DNA of 64,000 bases from Dyadobacter sp. CY312 (GTDB lineage: Bacteria > Bacteroidota > Bacteroidia > Cytophagales > Spirosomataceae): the NCBI RefSeq assembly GCF_021390535.1, contig NZ_JAJUXG010000017.1, positions 124,001-188,000 on the forward strand, given 5' to 3'. How positions within the stretch are numbered: position 1 is the stretch's first letter; each line of letters begins with the position of its first letter. A program made the position numbers and the translations under genes. The notes under the pieces were generated by a model. It was not told where the DNA came from. It ran no database searches and worked only from the letters and a program-made list of their open reading frames with translations. Below, one piece after another: positions 34,299 to 42,528 of this stretch.

Positions 34299-36695
34299 CT
34301 AAAAGGTAAATCGTATAAACGGAACGGGGAAAAATCCTTGTTGATAATTGTTTGTAATCTGAAATGTTCGGGAATTCCATTCCTGCCTGAATATATTTTC
34401 ATTGTTCGTTACATTCTGTAAATCCAACGAAATTTCTAAAGACGATTTTTTGTAATCTCTGCGATAAGACAATTTAATATCCGTTCGGAAGTAATTGCCC
34501 TGATGAATGGAAAAAGCCTCACTCTCTACATATTGCACTTCTCCGTCTGCTGTGGAAGCCGCTATGTCTATCGGGGATAAATAGCGACCACCAACGGTAG
34601 AAAGTTTTAAGGAAACCCCAATAATGCTTTTTTTACCTACTGACCATTCCTTGCCTGCGAGCGCATTGACCACATACCCCATATTAAAAGCAGTATTGCG
34701 TAAAATTCTGTCACTACCCTTATATTTCGAGTCGAATAAGGAAGTGGTAAGTAAGTAATATAACCCCTTGCTGAATCTCCGTTCCAATGTTATTTCCAGT
34801 CCATAGTTTCTTCCAGTTCCCTCGTTCACAAGGCTATCCCTGAGCGTAGGAGTAGATTCCGCCCCGAGGTTAATAGTAGAAAAAGAGGAAGGTTTGCTTT
34901 CTACCGGAAGGTCATACAGAGATTGGTAGTAAACTTCTGTTTTCAGGCGTGTGTTGGCACTCAACCGCCAGTCGTGTGATAAAACAAAATGGTTGCTTCG
35001 CAGAAAGCCTAAAGATTCGTTGGTATATTGAAGTCCGCCCGCTGTTTTTGTAACTGTAGCATAAGTAAGCAAATTGTCCATTTGACTGTGCATTCCAAAG
35101 CCAAAAACCAAAGTATGATTGTTATTTACCCGGGCTGAAATACCAATTCTTGGTTCGATGCTTTGGCTTTTCGAAATATCCAGCCTTTGATAATGTAATC
35201 CAGGTATGAAAGTAAATGTCTCATTAAACCTGTACTTCCATTGTACATACGCTTGTGTAAGCATGATGTTGCTATTTCGGTTTACTAATATTGCATCTGC
35301 CGTACCTCCGTGTATTCTTTTGTTGAGTAATGAGTAATCTATATAATCGTTATACAATCCGCCAACGATGCTATGTTTTGCATTGAATTTGTGATTCACG
35401 GAAAGTACGGCTGAATATTTTCGGGTAACAAATTTCCAGTGCCAGTCAGGTGTGGCAATATCAGGGTCAATGGTACTTATCGAATCTCTGTCAAAAAGTT
35501 CATTGGTGCTGCTGTAACCCAAAGTAAACTTGGCGGTTGTATTTTTTCCTAAGCGATAATCTAAGCTTGCTCCCGTGATATTGGTGGTATAATCTGCATA
35601 ACGATTAGAGTAGTCGTTACCGTAAGCCTGTCCGTCCGGGTCATAATCTTTGCCTAACGAAGTCCAGTCGCTTCTTCCCCATATACCAAACAGGCTTACA
35701 CTTGCACGTTCTCCAATAGGTGTATTTACTTTGTAGTTAATATCGGCATAGATAGGAACACCTCCGCCTGTACCAAATTCAAGCCCCAATTGTTGGAAAA
35801 CAGCCAATGTAGAATAGCGGGCATTGACAATGTATGTAGCCTTGTTTTTTTGTCCTATCGGACCTTCTGCTCCTGCTTCAAAACCGTTGAACCCCACTTG
35901 CGTAACAAATTCGTGGGTTTCATCATTTCCGTTGCGAAGCCTGATGTCGAATGCACCTGCCAAAGCATTTCCGTATTGGGCAGGAAAAGCTCCCGCAATA
36001 AAGTCGGATTTGTCTATATTGTTATTATTCAGCATACTCACAGAACCTCCCATACTGTTCAATGCCCCAAAATGATTAGGATTAGGAATGTTAAGTCCTT
36101 CTAATTGCCACAGCATAGAATTTGGGGAATTGCCACGAATAATGATATCATTCCGTGTGTCGTTGGTGGAAATTACACCTGCAAAATTGGCTGTCATACG
36201 GGCAGGGTCGCCTATCGAACCGGCATAGCGTTTGGTTTCGTCCATATTGAATGTTTTGGTACTCACAACCGCCATTTCATTGTTTGGCAATCGTGAATTC
36301 GCTGTTATCACTACGGCATCCAGTGTTGAAATACTTTCGTTCATCATAACATTATTAAGCATTACCCCTTTGCCCGCAGTTACCAAAATATCGTTAACGA
36401 ATACAGGTTCATATCCGATAATGGTAATAATAAAAGACTGACGACCCAATGGAACAGAAGTGAGCCTGAAATTTCCGACAGAATCACTAACCGTCCCAAT
36501 TTGCCGGTCTGACTGCAATAAAATTACAGCTCCGGCAACAGGTGTCCGTGATGCCTCATCAATGATGTTTCCTTTCACAGTTTGCGTTTGTGCAAAAGAT
36601 CTATTTGTAGCTAAAAAACACGCAAAAAGAAAAATAATTCTTTGAGTGAGCCAATAGTTTGAGCTTGCTGTTGTATTTGCTGAATAAGTTGCCAT
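34299..36695 (-). CDS. TonB-dependent receptor with carboxypeptidase-regulatory-like N-terminal domain
   Basis: A 798-residue outer-membrane receptor. The signal peptide IIFLFACFLATNRSFAQ is followed by a carboxypeptidase-regulatory-like domain (VKGNIIDEASRTPVAGAVIL) and the plug: DDIIIRG-like NDIIIRGNSPNSMLWQLEGL and FPAQYGNALAGAFDIRLRNG. A barrel ends in FFPVPFIRFTF. No SusD partner and no STN domain are present, so it belongs to the single-component type that usually carries metal chelates or peptides. I chose the ATG at 36695; an in-frame ATG at 36722 adds nine residues. A Crp-type regulator gene lies directly upstream on the same strand, 104 bp away. Confidence 0.9.
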   Translation of the reverse strand: MATYSANTTASSNYWLTQRIIFLFACFLATNRSFAQTQTVKGNIIDEASRTPVAGAVILLQSDRQIGTVSDSVGNFRLTSVPLGRQSFIITIIGYEPVFVNDILVTAGKGVMLNNVMMNESISTLDAVVITANSRLPNNEMAVVSTKTFNMDETKRYAGSIGDPARMTANFAGVISTNDTRNDIIIRGNSPNSMLWQLEGLNIPNPNHFGALNSMGGSVSMLNNNNIDKSDFIAGAFPAQYGNALAGAFDIRLRNGNDETHEFVTQVGFNGFEAGAEGPIGQKNKATYIVNARYSTLAVFQQLGLEFGTGGGVPIYADINYKVNTPIGERASVSLFGIWGRSDWTSLGKDYDPDGQAYGNDYSNRYADYTTNITGASLDYRLGKNTTAKFTLGYSSTNELFDRDSISTIDPDIATPDWHWKFVTRKYSAVLSVNHKFNAKHSIVGGLYNDYIDYSLLNKRIHGGTADAILVNRNSNIMLTQAYVQWKYRFNETFTFIPGLHYQRLDISKSQSIEPRIGISARVNNNHTLVFGFGMHSQMDNLLTYATVTKTAGGLQYTNESLGFLRSNHFVLSHDWRLSANTRLKTEVYYQSLYDLPVESKPSSFSTINLGAESTPTLRDSLVNEGTGRNYGLEITLERRFSKGLYYLLTTSLFDSKYKGSDRILRNTAFNMGYVVNALAGKEWSVGKKSIIGVSLKLSTVGGRYLSPIDIAASTADGEVQYVESEAFSIHQGNYFRTDIKLSYRRDYKKSSLEISLDLQNVTNNENIFRQEWNSRTFQITNNYQQGFFPVPFIRFTF

Positions 36696-36799
36696 ATACT
36701 TGATAAAAGGATGTTTCGGCAAACTTAGTCAGCGTAATTTTCAATCTCGTTGATTTGGGTTAAGAACGGAAATTGGTCATCTGAAAAAAAATTTCGTTC

Positions 36800-37387
36800 T
36801 CAAATTTTTACCAACCGTTTTCTTATTCTGCTTAAAGCCTCCGGTGTAATCCCAAGGTAAGAAGCCACATAATACTGTGGTACACGTTGCAATACCTGTG
36901 GTTTTGTTTTAATTAAATTGAGATAGCGTTCTTCGGGTGTTTGTGCAAGTAAGGAAGTATTTCGCTGAACAAGCCTTAAAAATTGAGTTTCAGCCATTAT
37001 TCTGCCGATTCTCTCAAAATCGGGATAGGTATTGTATATTTTTTGCAAGTTGTTGTAATGCAGATTGAGCAAGGTGGTGTCTTCCACTGCCTCTATTCCG
37101 TAAACCGCAGGTTTTCTCGTCAAAAAACTTTCGTAATCCCCGGTAAATTCGTGCTCAAAGAAAAAATTATAAACCTTTTTTCTGCCGTCTAAATGATTAT
37201 ATACCATTACCGCTCCTGATTCTATAAAAGAAACAACATTATTTGTTTTTCCCTCTAAACTAATAGTTTCTCCCTTTTTGTATGACTTGAACCGAAGAAT
37301 GTTGCAAAATGCCTCTAGCGTTTCCTTTTGCAAATTTGGCTGGATTTGCAACAAAGAATGTATGATGTTTTGATGTTCTGTATCCAT
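36800..37387 (-). CDS. Crp/Fnr-family transcriptional regulator
   Basis: A 195-residue regulator with an N-terminal cyclic-nucleotide-binding-like beta roll (SYKKGETISLEGKTNNVVSF, VMVYNHLDGRKKVYNFFFEH) and a C-terminal winged helix (RVPQYYVASYLGITPEALSR) typical of the bacteroidete Crp/Fnr subfamily. The classical cAMP-contact residues are not evident, so the ligand is uncertain. It is followed on the same strand by the TonB receptor gene, which it probably controls. Confidence 0.9.
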   Translation of the reverse strand: MDTEHQNIIHSLLQIQPNLQKETLEAFCNILRFKSYKKGETISLEGKTNNVVSFIESGAVMVYNHLDGRKKVYNFFFEHEFTGDYESFLTRKPAVYGIEAVEDTTLLNLHYNNLQKIYNTYPDFERIGRIMAETQFLRLVQRNTSLLAQTPEERYLNLIKTKPQVLQRVPQYYVASYLGITPEALSRIRKRLVKI

Positions 37388-37495
37388 AGGGTAATTATAA
37401 CGGAAAATACAAAAAAAAATATCGGGAGTAATAAATTATCCGTTTCAAAAGAGTTGTTTGTTGTTAAGTCGAAAGGTTTGTGCTGTGTTCGTTGT

Positions 37496-38512
37496 TTATC
37501 TGTCGAGCCCATCTTTGTAACCTGATTTTAAAATTCTTTCCTTAATTTCTTTGTCAATTTTTGTCTTGGCAGTATAAAACGCAAGAATGTCAAGTGACTT
37601 TGGAAATTGTTGTTTAATGAACTCGTCAAAATTTATGTCTGTTTTAGAAATTCTCAATTGATTAAGTCCACTTAATTTTTCAAGACCTGTTAATGATTTA
37701 AAAGTCTTGCAGTTGATTAACTTAAAGTCTGTCAAGGTCGAAATATCTTTGTCGAAGTGAAGCTCGGTCAATTGTATTTGGTCTTCAATTAACAGATTTT
37801 TCAGTTTCTTGAAGTTTGAAATATTTTTGAAACTATTAAATGCTCTAACCCTAATTATTTCAAGAGTTTCAATTTCGTTTTCTTCAATTTCATCTAAGTT
37901 TTCTCGTCCGCCCAAAACAAAGTGAAGTGATTTAAGTCTTTTGAGTTTGTTTACGAAGTTCAATTTCACCTTGGAAATTGAATTTAAACCAAAATATTCC
38001 AATTCTGTCAGCTTACCAACAACGTCAATGTTCTTCGTATGTCCACTTATGATTAAGAAGTTCAAATCTGTGTAGTTTTCTAAATATTGAAGATCAAGTG
38101 CTTTTGTTCTTGCCTCACCGATTATTAACTCTTTGAGGTTTTTAAGATTGTTAGCTTGAAATATTTCTGTCTCTTTGAGTTCAAACACACCCAAACTTAA
38201 ACGTCTTAAATTTTTCAAATCGGTCAAAACTTCCAAATTGTCAGCTTTCAATAAACAATCAAGCCAAAGAGCTTTAATGTTAGGTAGTTTTAAAAGTGTC
38301 TTGCAGTCGAACGAACCTTGATAATGCCCATAAAAACGAACGCTGAAATTGTCGTCATACTCGAAACAAAGTTGGTTTAGTTCAGCAAGTATTTTGCCGG
38401 AATATAATTTGTCAGAGAATTGAACAATAACAAGTTTTCCGTCCTTTAAATCTTTGTCGATTAAAAGTCGGTCAATTTTCTCTGGATTATTTATTCTGTT
38501 CTGTGGTTTCAT
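37496..38512 (-). CDS. Leucine-rich-repeat protein
   Basis: A 338-residue cytoplasmic-looking protein (no signal peptide) with about ten irregular LRR units, for example LPNIKALWLDCLLKADNLEV, LTDLKNLRRLSLGVFELKET and LTELEYFGLNSISKVKLNFV. LRR proteins bind other proteins, and no enzymatic domain is present. I start it at the ATG at 38512. The longer frame to 38584 encodes residues from the palindromic element A. The start codon lies 8 bp after GTTAGGC, the end of that element. The coding sequence is visibly AT-richer than genes outside the 33.8-42.6 kb region. Confidence 0.8.
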   Translation of the reverse strand: MKPQNRINNPEKIDRLLIDKDLKDGKLVIVQFSDKLYSGKILAELNQLCFEYDDNFSVRFYGHYQGSFDCKTLLKLPNIKALWLDCLLKADNLEVLTDLKNLRRLSLGVFELKETEIFQANNLKNLKELIIGEARTKALDLQYLENYTDLNFLIISGHTKNIDVVGKLTELEYFGLNSISKVKLNFVNKLKRLKSLHFVLGGRENLDEIEENEIETLEIIRVRAFNSFKNISNFKKLKNLLIEDQIQLTELHFDKDISTLTDFKLINCKTFKSLTGLEKLSGLNQLRISKTDINFDEFIKQQFPKSLDILAFYTAKTKIDKEIKERILKSGYKDGLDR

Positions 38513-38520
38513 ACAATGAC

Positions 38521-38660
38521 GCCTAACGGTTTGCAGCTTGGCGAAGTGGCGGAAATCGAAGCACAAATGTTCAGTTTTGTACAAAAGTTCAATTGAAGCA
38601 CTGAACTTGAATTTAGCACTTCGGCCGCCATATTTCCAAACCGATGGTACCGGTTCGTTG
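38521..38660 (-). repeat. Cassette-boundary element A (long imperfect palindrome, attC-like)
   Basis: A nested inverted repeat between the DinB and LRR genes. Outer arms CGGTTTG 38527-38533 / CAAACCG 38637-38643; middle arms TGGCGG 38547-38552 / CCGCCA 38625-38630; inner arms GTTCAGT 38569-38575 / ACTGAAC 38600-38606; the centre contains the palindrome TTTTGTACAAAA. Read on the minus strand it starts ACAACGAACCGGTA shortly after the DinB stop and ends AACCGTTAGGC just before the LRR start. GTTAGGC fits the GTTRRRY core of integron attC sites. It is homologous to element B at 41501-41625. Confidence 0.7.
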
Positions 38661-38669
38661 TTTTTCTTA

Positions 38670-39113
38670 CTATTTTTTTCCTCTCAAAATTGTGGATGAT
38701 ATTTGTCCACAATGGTGAGAATTGTGAAATAGCAAAATTGAAAACAGTTTTATTCTTGATATTTTTCCAAACCAAGTTGTATCTATTTCTTTAAGCCATT
38801 CTTTATCTGCTGTATTGACAACTAATTCCTTTAAAGTGTTGTAACCATTTTCAAAATACGCACGGCTTGTTTCAAGGTCATATTGAATTCCTGTGTCTTT
38901 TTGCCCCATTGTTGTTCCTTCTACGTCGGTTTCGTAGCCTAAAAATTTACCTATTAAATTCATCGTTTCGCCAATATGCCTGTAAATAAATCCAACTGAT
39001 GCAGTTTGTTCTGTTAAGCGAAAGTTCATATTTTCTGCATTAATGTTTTTGCAGAAATGAAAACAGTCCATTTGGTTCTGTTCTAATATTTGTAATAAAA
39101 TTTCTTTTTGCAT
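38670..39113 (-). CDS. DinB-family (four-helix, putative metal-dependent) protein
   Basis: A 147-residue helical protein of the DinB/YfiT superfamily. The three-histidine metal site is visible as H in GFIYRHIGETMNLI and two histidines in LLFHNSHHCGQI. Bacterial members include thiol transferases, but most have no assigned role. It is the third gene of a small operon with an SRPBCC/AHSA1 protein and an ArsR-type regulator, 10 bp after the regulator's stop. Its stop codon is followed within 10 bases by the start of element A. Confidence 0.85.
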   Translation of the reverse strand: MQKEILLQILEQNQMDCFHFCKNINAENMNFRLTEQTASVGFIYRHIGETMNLIGKFLGYETDVEGTTMGQKDTGIQYDLETSRAYFENGYNTLKELVVNTADKEWLKEIDTTWFGKISRIKLFSILLFHNSHHCGQISSTILRGKK

Positions 39114-39123
39114 TTTATATATT

Positions 39124-39444
39124 TTAATTTTTTTTACGTTTTAAAACAGTGTCCAAATTTTTCAATTTGATATTCCAAAAATTGTCAAAGTGATTTATCC
39201 AATTACGAAGTTCAATAAAACCGTCTTGGTTTAAAGTACAAAAGCGTTCTCTGCCAATACCTTTGATGCTAATAAAGCCTGCCGTTTGTAAAATGCTGAT
39301 GTGTTTGGAAACTGCTGGTCGGCTCATTTCAAAATTTTCGGCTAACGTGTTTATGTTGTAACTGTCTTTGGTAAGTAAGTGCAATATTTGTCTGCGACTT
39401 GGGTCAGCTATTACCTGAAAAGCGTCAAGAGTGGGTGTTGCCAT
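39124..39444 (-). CDS. ArsR-family (winged-helix) transcriptional regulator
   Basis: A 106-residue regulator. It begins FQVIADPSRRQILHLLTKDS and carries the recognition helix segment NFEMSRPAVSKHISILQTAG, typical of the ArsR subgroup found next to SRPBCC (AHSA1) genes. No metal-binding cysteine pair is seen, so it is not a classical arsenic or metal sensor. It overlaps the end of the SRPBCC gene by 20 bp. Two matching inverted repeats upstream of the operon (39881-39924) are its likely operators, giving autoregulation. Confidence 0.92.
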   Translation of the reverse strand: MATPTLDAFQVIADPSRRQILHLLTKDSYNINTLAENFEMSRPAVSKHISILQTAGFISIKGIGRERFCTLNQDGFIELRNWINHFDNFWNIKLKNLDTVLKRKKN

Positions 39445-39874
39445 TATTGTTCTCTTTTAAGTGGTTAAGCATTTTTTGAATATTTTTAAGCCAACCATCT
39501 GTCATACCTCCTAGGATAGCGTAGTTTTCATCTTTAAAACCTGAGTGCTTCAAGTTCAGTATTGTTCCGTTGCCTTGTTCTTCAAGTGTCCACTCCACAA
39601 TAGTGTCAAGCGTTGTAATTCCACCACTTGGCCCACCTTTCCAACTGTAAGTAAGTTTTTTAAGTGGGACGATTTCAAGAACTTTACAAAAAAAAATACC
39701 ACTTAATCCAAGGCTTGGAATGGGGTTTGTCCGAAATTCAAATTCGTACCCTACAATTGCTTTGAAGTTGTTGGGCATAAGCCACAAAGCAATTAATTCT
39801 GATTGTGTGAGATATTCCCAAACTTCGCTTGGTGATTGCTCATAAATCCATTGATGTTTAATTTCTGTTTTCAT
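39425..39874 (-). CDS. SRPBCC / AHSA1-like (START fold) protein
   Basis: A 149-residue helix-grip protein: IKHQWIYEQSPSEVWEYLTQ, then LIALWLMPNNFKAIVGYEFE and a final helix GGMTDGWLKNIQKMLNHLKE. These features match the AHSA1/SRPBCC family, which binds hydrophobic ligands or chaperone partners. Its pairing with an ArsR-type gene is a common arrangement. It is the first gene of the operon, and its promoter region carries two inverted repeats. Confidence 0.87.
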   Translation of the reverse strand: MKTEIKHQWIYEQSPSEVWEYLTQSELIALWLMPNNFKAIVGYEFEFRTNPIPSLGLSGIFFCKVLEIVPLKKLTYSWKGGPSGGITTLDTIVEWTLEEQGNGTILNLKHSGFKDENYAILGGMTDGWLKNIQKMLNHLKENNNGNTHS

Positions 39875-40176
39875 ATTTAAGTAACTTTGAAGTTACGAAT
39901 ATAAGCGTAACTTTTGAGTTACGCAATTTTTATTTAGTTATTTTTTGGAGTTGAAATGTCTGAAGGATTTTCTCTATTGTGAGGTTCTTTACAATGACTG
40001 CTAACATTTGTATATACGCAACGGTTGCGTAAATATCGCATTTGTTGGTATGTTGACTTTACAATGATATTTAAATTTTCCAAGAAATCTATTGGGCTTT
40101 TCCTGGCATTCTTGTTAGTCGCAACTATAAGGTGTCTATTTTTTCGATCATGATATACTATGACCAAAGGACTTAA
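39875..40176. other. 302-bp intergenic region with operators and element D
   Basis: Besides the operator pair it holds a perfect palindrome around the shared centre at 40015-40031 (TACGCAAC with GTTGCGTA). On the minus strand it also carries GTTAGCAGTCATTGT near 39990-40005, which resembles the GTTAGGCGTCATTGT end of element A. The 77-aa minus ORF at 39934-40167 crosses these structures and is not supported. Confidence 0.5.
39881..39924 (-). promoter_or_regulatory. Twin inverted-repeat operators of the ArsR-type operon
   Basis: Two near-identical 16-bp palindromes, GTAACTTTGAAGTTAC (39881-39896) and GTAACTTTTGAGTTAC (core of the 20-bp palindrome 39905-39924). Their centres are 26 bp apart and they lie 7-50 bp upstream of the first start codon of the SRPBCC/ArsR/DinB operon. 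Position and symmetry fit binding of an ArsR dimer pair. Confidence 0.75.
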
Positions 40177-40821
40177 TTATTTTTCAAGCTTTTCCACCTG
40201 AATCGCTATAAATTTCGGTAAGTAACTAGGTGTGCAATTTTTAGCAACTATTTCATCGCTGTAAAGACCTGTGCGTTCTCCAAGACTGATGCATCTGGTT
40301 CGGAATTCTTCCTGAAAAATTCCTATTTGAGCTGCTGTGAAATTCATGGCCCACTGGACTTCCGAAGCTTCTTCTTCAATTCGATTTTCAATTTTCAACA
40401 GCAGTTCCTCCGTATTTGGCGGCGGTGTTTGTCCCGTCCAGCGCAAACGAGCTTGATAATACCAAAATGTTCTTCTCAGAAGAACAGATGGATTATTTTC
40501 CCAACTTTCAATTAACGCAATAGTCTTTTTGTCTTTGGTGAGCTGGTTTGCAAATAGCCAGTCCATGAGTTGCAACCGCTCATCCTCCTTGTGTTGTTCC
40601 ATATCCTTGACAAAATGATCAATCACATCTTGTGAAAGCAGCTTTTTGTCCATAATGAGGATAGCCAACTGTCGGGCGAAAAATTGTTCACTGGACCAAA
40701 GTTCCAGTGCCAGTTCATGATCCCTTTTAATGGCTTTGGCAATGGTTCGCATGTCGCCAAGTTTAGTATTCTTGTCGGTGATTTGTTTCAGTATGTTATC
40801 TGCTTTTGTTGAGAGTTTCAT
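40177..40821 (-). CDS. DNA alkylation repair protein (AlkD-like, HEAT repeats)
   Basis: A 214-residue all-helical protein of the AlkD-like DNA alkylation repair family: GDMRTIAKAIKRDHELALEL, WSSEQFFARQLAILIMDKKL, and the conserved QWAMNFTAAQIGIFQEEFRT stretch near the C-terminus. Members of the ALR superfamily excise alkylated bases or bind DNA structures, and active-site residues cannot be assigned by eye. It is unrelated in detail to the longer AlkC-like protein at 8219-9340. It is a single gene between elements E and D of the cassette-like region. Confidence 0.82.
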   Translation of the reverse strand: MKLSTKADNILKQITDKNTKLGDMRTIAKAIKRDHELALELWSSEQFFARQLAILIMDKKLLSQDVIDHFVKDMEQHKEDERLQLMDWLFANQLTKDKKTIALIESWENNPSVLLRRTFWYYQARLRWTGQTPPPNTEELLLKIENRIEEEASEVQWAMNFTAAQIGIFQEEFRTRCISLGERTGLYSDEIVAKNCTPSYLPKFIAIQVEKLEK

Positions 40822-40850
40822 TTCAATAAAGTTATTTGTCTATCGGTCGT

Positions 40851-40909
40851 CTGTCTTTACGGTTGGTTGTAACGCCTGTTACCAGCCAGGCTTTCTGTCC
40901 GTTGTTCTT
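40851..40909 (-). repeat. Cassette-boundary element E (short)
   Basis: On the minus strand it begins with AAGAACAACGGACAG directly after the stop of the 186-aa gene, contains GCCTG/CAGGC and GTAAC/GTTAC inverted repeats, and ends near CAACCGTAAAG, upstream of the AlkD-like gene. It shares the ACAACGRAC start with elements A and C but is much shorter. Confidence 0.45.
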
Positions 40910-41470
40910 TCATCTTAGTTTTATTCCTTGTGTTTCAAGTTTGTCTGCTCCTGATAAAACTCCCAAACTTCCTATTTTTCTTATTGCAAGTTTATTATGG
41001 ATTTGATATTTTAATTTTCTCGAAGTTGCTTGAATTTCTGCCCAGTCCCAAGAACTAACCTGTCCATTTACATTATTGGTATCTTCCCATTGTAATGCTC
41101 CCTTTTCGTTAAAATGTCCGATGTGAGAATGTTTAAGTTCGTTATTTTTCAGTCCTCCGAAATATAATTGAATAAGTCCCCAACCTTCTGTCGCATAACG
41201 AAACGTATGTCCATTGCAACGTTTTGGGTCAAGATCAACTTTTCTGAAAATGGGTTTGCCTTTATGTCTTGGTGTCCAGAGTTGAAATGTCGTTCCGAGT
41301 TCTTCTATTTCAAGGTCAAACTTCGAGGATATTTCGTCACTTGTTTTGTATTGGCAAATCTTCTGTCCGTATTGTGAACCTAAGTCGTAAACGTGTAAGT
41401 CAGTGTCCTTGAAAATGAAGTCAAGAAGTTCCAATTTGTCTGCCTTGTCTGCGAAAAAATCGTAGTTCAT
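40910..41470 (-). CDS. Hypothetical protein, 186 aa
   Basis: I do not recognise the family. It is a soluble protein without a signal peptide: LELLDFIFKDTDLHVYDLGS, TTFQLWTPRHKGKPIFRKVD, then FRYATEGWGLIQLYFGG and WDWAEIQATSRKLKYQIHNK. The aromatic, beta-strand-rich middle suggests a compact alpha/beta fold. Its start lies about 25 bp after the end of element B. The stop codon TGA is followed four bases later by ACAACGGAC, the start of element E, so it fills one cassette-like unit on its own. Confidence 0.65.
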   Translation of the reverse strand: MNYDFFADKADKLELLDFIFKDTDLHVYDLGSQYGQKICQYKTSDEISSKFDLEIEELGTTFQLWTPRHKGKPIFRKVDLDPKRCNGHTFRYATEGWGLIQLYFGGLKNNELKHSHIGHFNEKGALQWEDTNNVNGQVSSWDWAEIQATSRKLKYQIHNKLAIRKIGSLGVLSGADKLETQGIKLR

Positions 41471-41500
41471 TTTTTAATGTTGTCTGTCGTTTAGCCTTGC

Positions 41501-41625
41501 TGACAACGGTTTACGACTTGGTGATGTGGCGGAAATCAAAGTGCAAATGTTCAGTTTTGCACAAAAGTTCAATCGAAGAACTGAACACTTCAGCCGCCAT
41601 GTTGCCAAACCGATGTTGTAGACAG
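41501..41625 (-). repeat. Cassette-boundary element B (long imperfect palindrome, homologous to A)
   Basis: The same nested layout as element A, with outer arms CGGTTT 41507-41512 / AAACCG 41607-41612, middle arms TGGCGG 41527-41532 / CCGCCA 41594-41599 and inner arms GTTCAG 41549-41554 / CTGAAC 41581-41586. Long stretches are identical to A, for example CGGAAATC and ACAAAAGTTCAAT. On the minus strand it starts CTACAACATCGG and ends AACCGTTGTCAGC. The 3' end of the upstream hydrolase ORF is encoded inside it. Confidence 0.7.
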
Positions 41626-42528
41626 TGTTTTTTTTGATTTTTTAGACTTCTTATTGTTTAACGTTTTCTGTTTTATCCACTGAATTGAAATATCAAAAGG
41701 CGCTGTATCACTGTCAAATGGGGTATTGTGTCCTAATGTTGAAAATAAAGTATATTCAAAAGGTTTACCTTGAACTTTAAATGTGTTTAATTGCTCTATA
41801 CACAACTTTACAGGAATTTGTATGTCCTTCTCTCCAAAAAGCCAAAGTCCAGGAATTGAAAGAGTATTCAAAGATTTTTTTGGGTCAGTCGCCACGAATT
41901 GATACTTGTCGGGGTCATTTTTAGTATGTTCACGAGCATCTGCATCTGTATGATTTTCCCAAAATTTATTATTTCCATTCGTGTAAAACTGAAATCGAAG
42001 TTGTTCTAAAGTTGTTATCGTAGGACAACTAAATAAAACCATAAATTCTATTTTTGGATTTTTGCTTGCAGTAATTGGAATTATCCATCCTGCTTGACTG
42101 AACCCAACTAATCCAATTTGTGCTTTTCTATCTTTCAAATAGGTTCGCAATGTTTTTACTGCCTCATTTGCGTCGCTAGATAATAAATTAAGATTTGTAG
42201 TGTCAATATTATTCGTGCCAACAGATGGTCCAACATACACACCACCAGATTCTCCAACTCCACGTTTGTCATATGTCAATACAGCAATACCTTCTTTTGC
42301 AAGACGTTTTGCGAAATCTATTTCTCTTTTTACCGGGTCAGAACCGTGAACAATTACAACTGCTGCAAATGGATTTTTAGGTTTTACAATTGAACCTGCA
42401 AGAGTGATACCTTGACTTTCAAACTTTATATCTTGAATGGTAAAGTCGGTAGATTGAGAAAAGACTATTTTTGGTAAAAGTATTAATGATAACCAAATTA
42501 GTAAGTTAGAAAAAAGATTATTGTTCAT
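41590..42528 (-). CDS. Exported alpha/beta hydrolase
   Basis: A 312-residue serine hydrolase with a signal peptide (LLIWLSLILLPKIVFSQ). The oxyanion segment is VVIVHGSDPVKRE, followed by LTYDKRGVGESGG, nucleophile S144 in GLVGFSQAGW, the acid region LWLFGEKDIQIP and a histidine in STLGHNTPFD. The fold and motifs fit the dienelactone/BAAT-like esterase group; the substrate is unknown. The C-terminus is a lysine/serine tail whose last residues (about TSVWQHGG) are encoded by the palindromic element B, so the native stop may have been changed when the gene joined this element. Confidence 0.85.
   Translation of the reverse strand: MNNNLFSNLLIWLSLILLPKIVFSQSTDFTIQDIKFESQGITLAGSIVKPKNPFAAVVIVHGSDPVKREIDFAKRLAKEGIAVLTYDKRGVGESGGVYVGPSVGTNNIDTTNLNLLSSDANEAVKTLRTYLKDRKAQIGLVGFSQAGWIIPITASKNPKIEFMVLFSCPTITTLEQLRFQFYTNGNNKFWENHTDADAREHTKNDPDKYQFVATDPKKSLNTLSIPGLWLFGEKDIQIPVKLCIEQLNTFKVQGKPFEYTLFSTLGHNTPFDSDTAPFDISIQWIKQKTLNNKKSKKSKKTLSTTSVWQHGG

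Noticed and set aside
34299..36695. A SusC/SusD pair in the cassette-like region
   Set aside because: The receptor is about 800 residues, has no SusD gene beside it and lacks the SusC-length barrel, so it is a single TonB-dependent receptor.
39934..40167. 77-aa minus-strand ORF upstream of the SRPBCC gene
   Set aside because: It crosses element D and has atypical composition; no homology is recognised.
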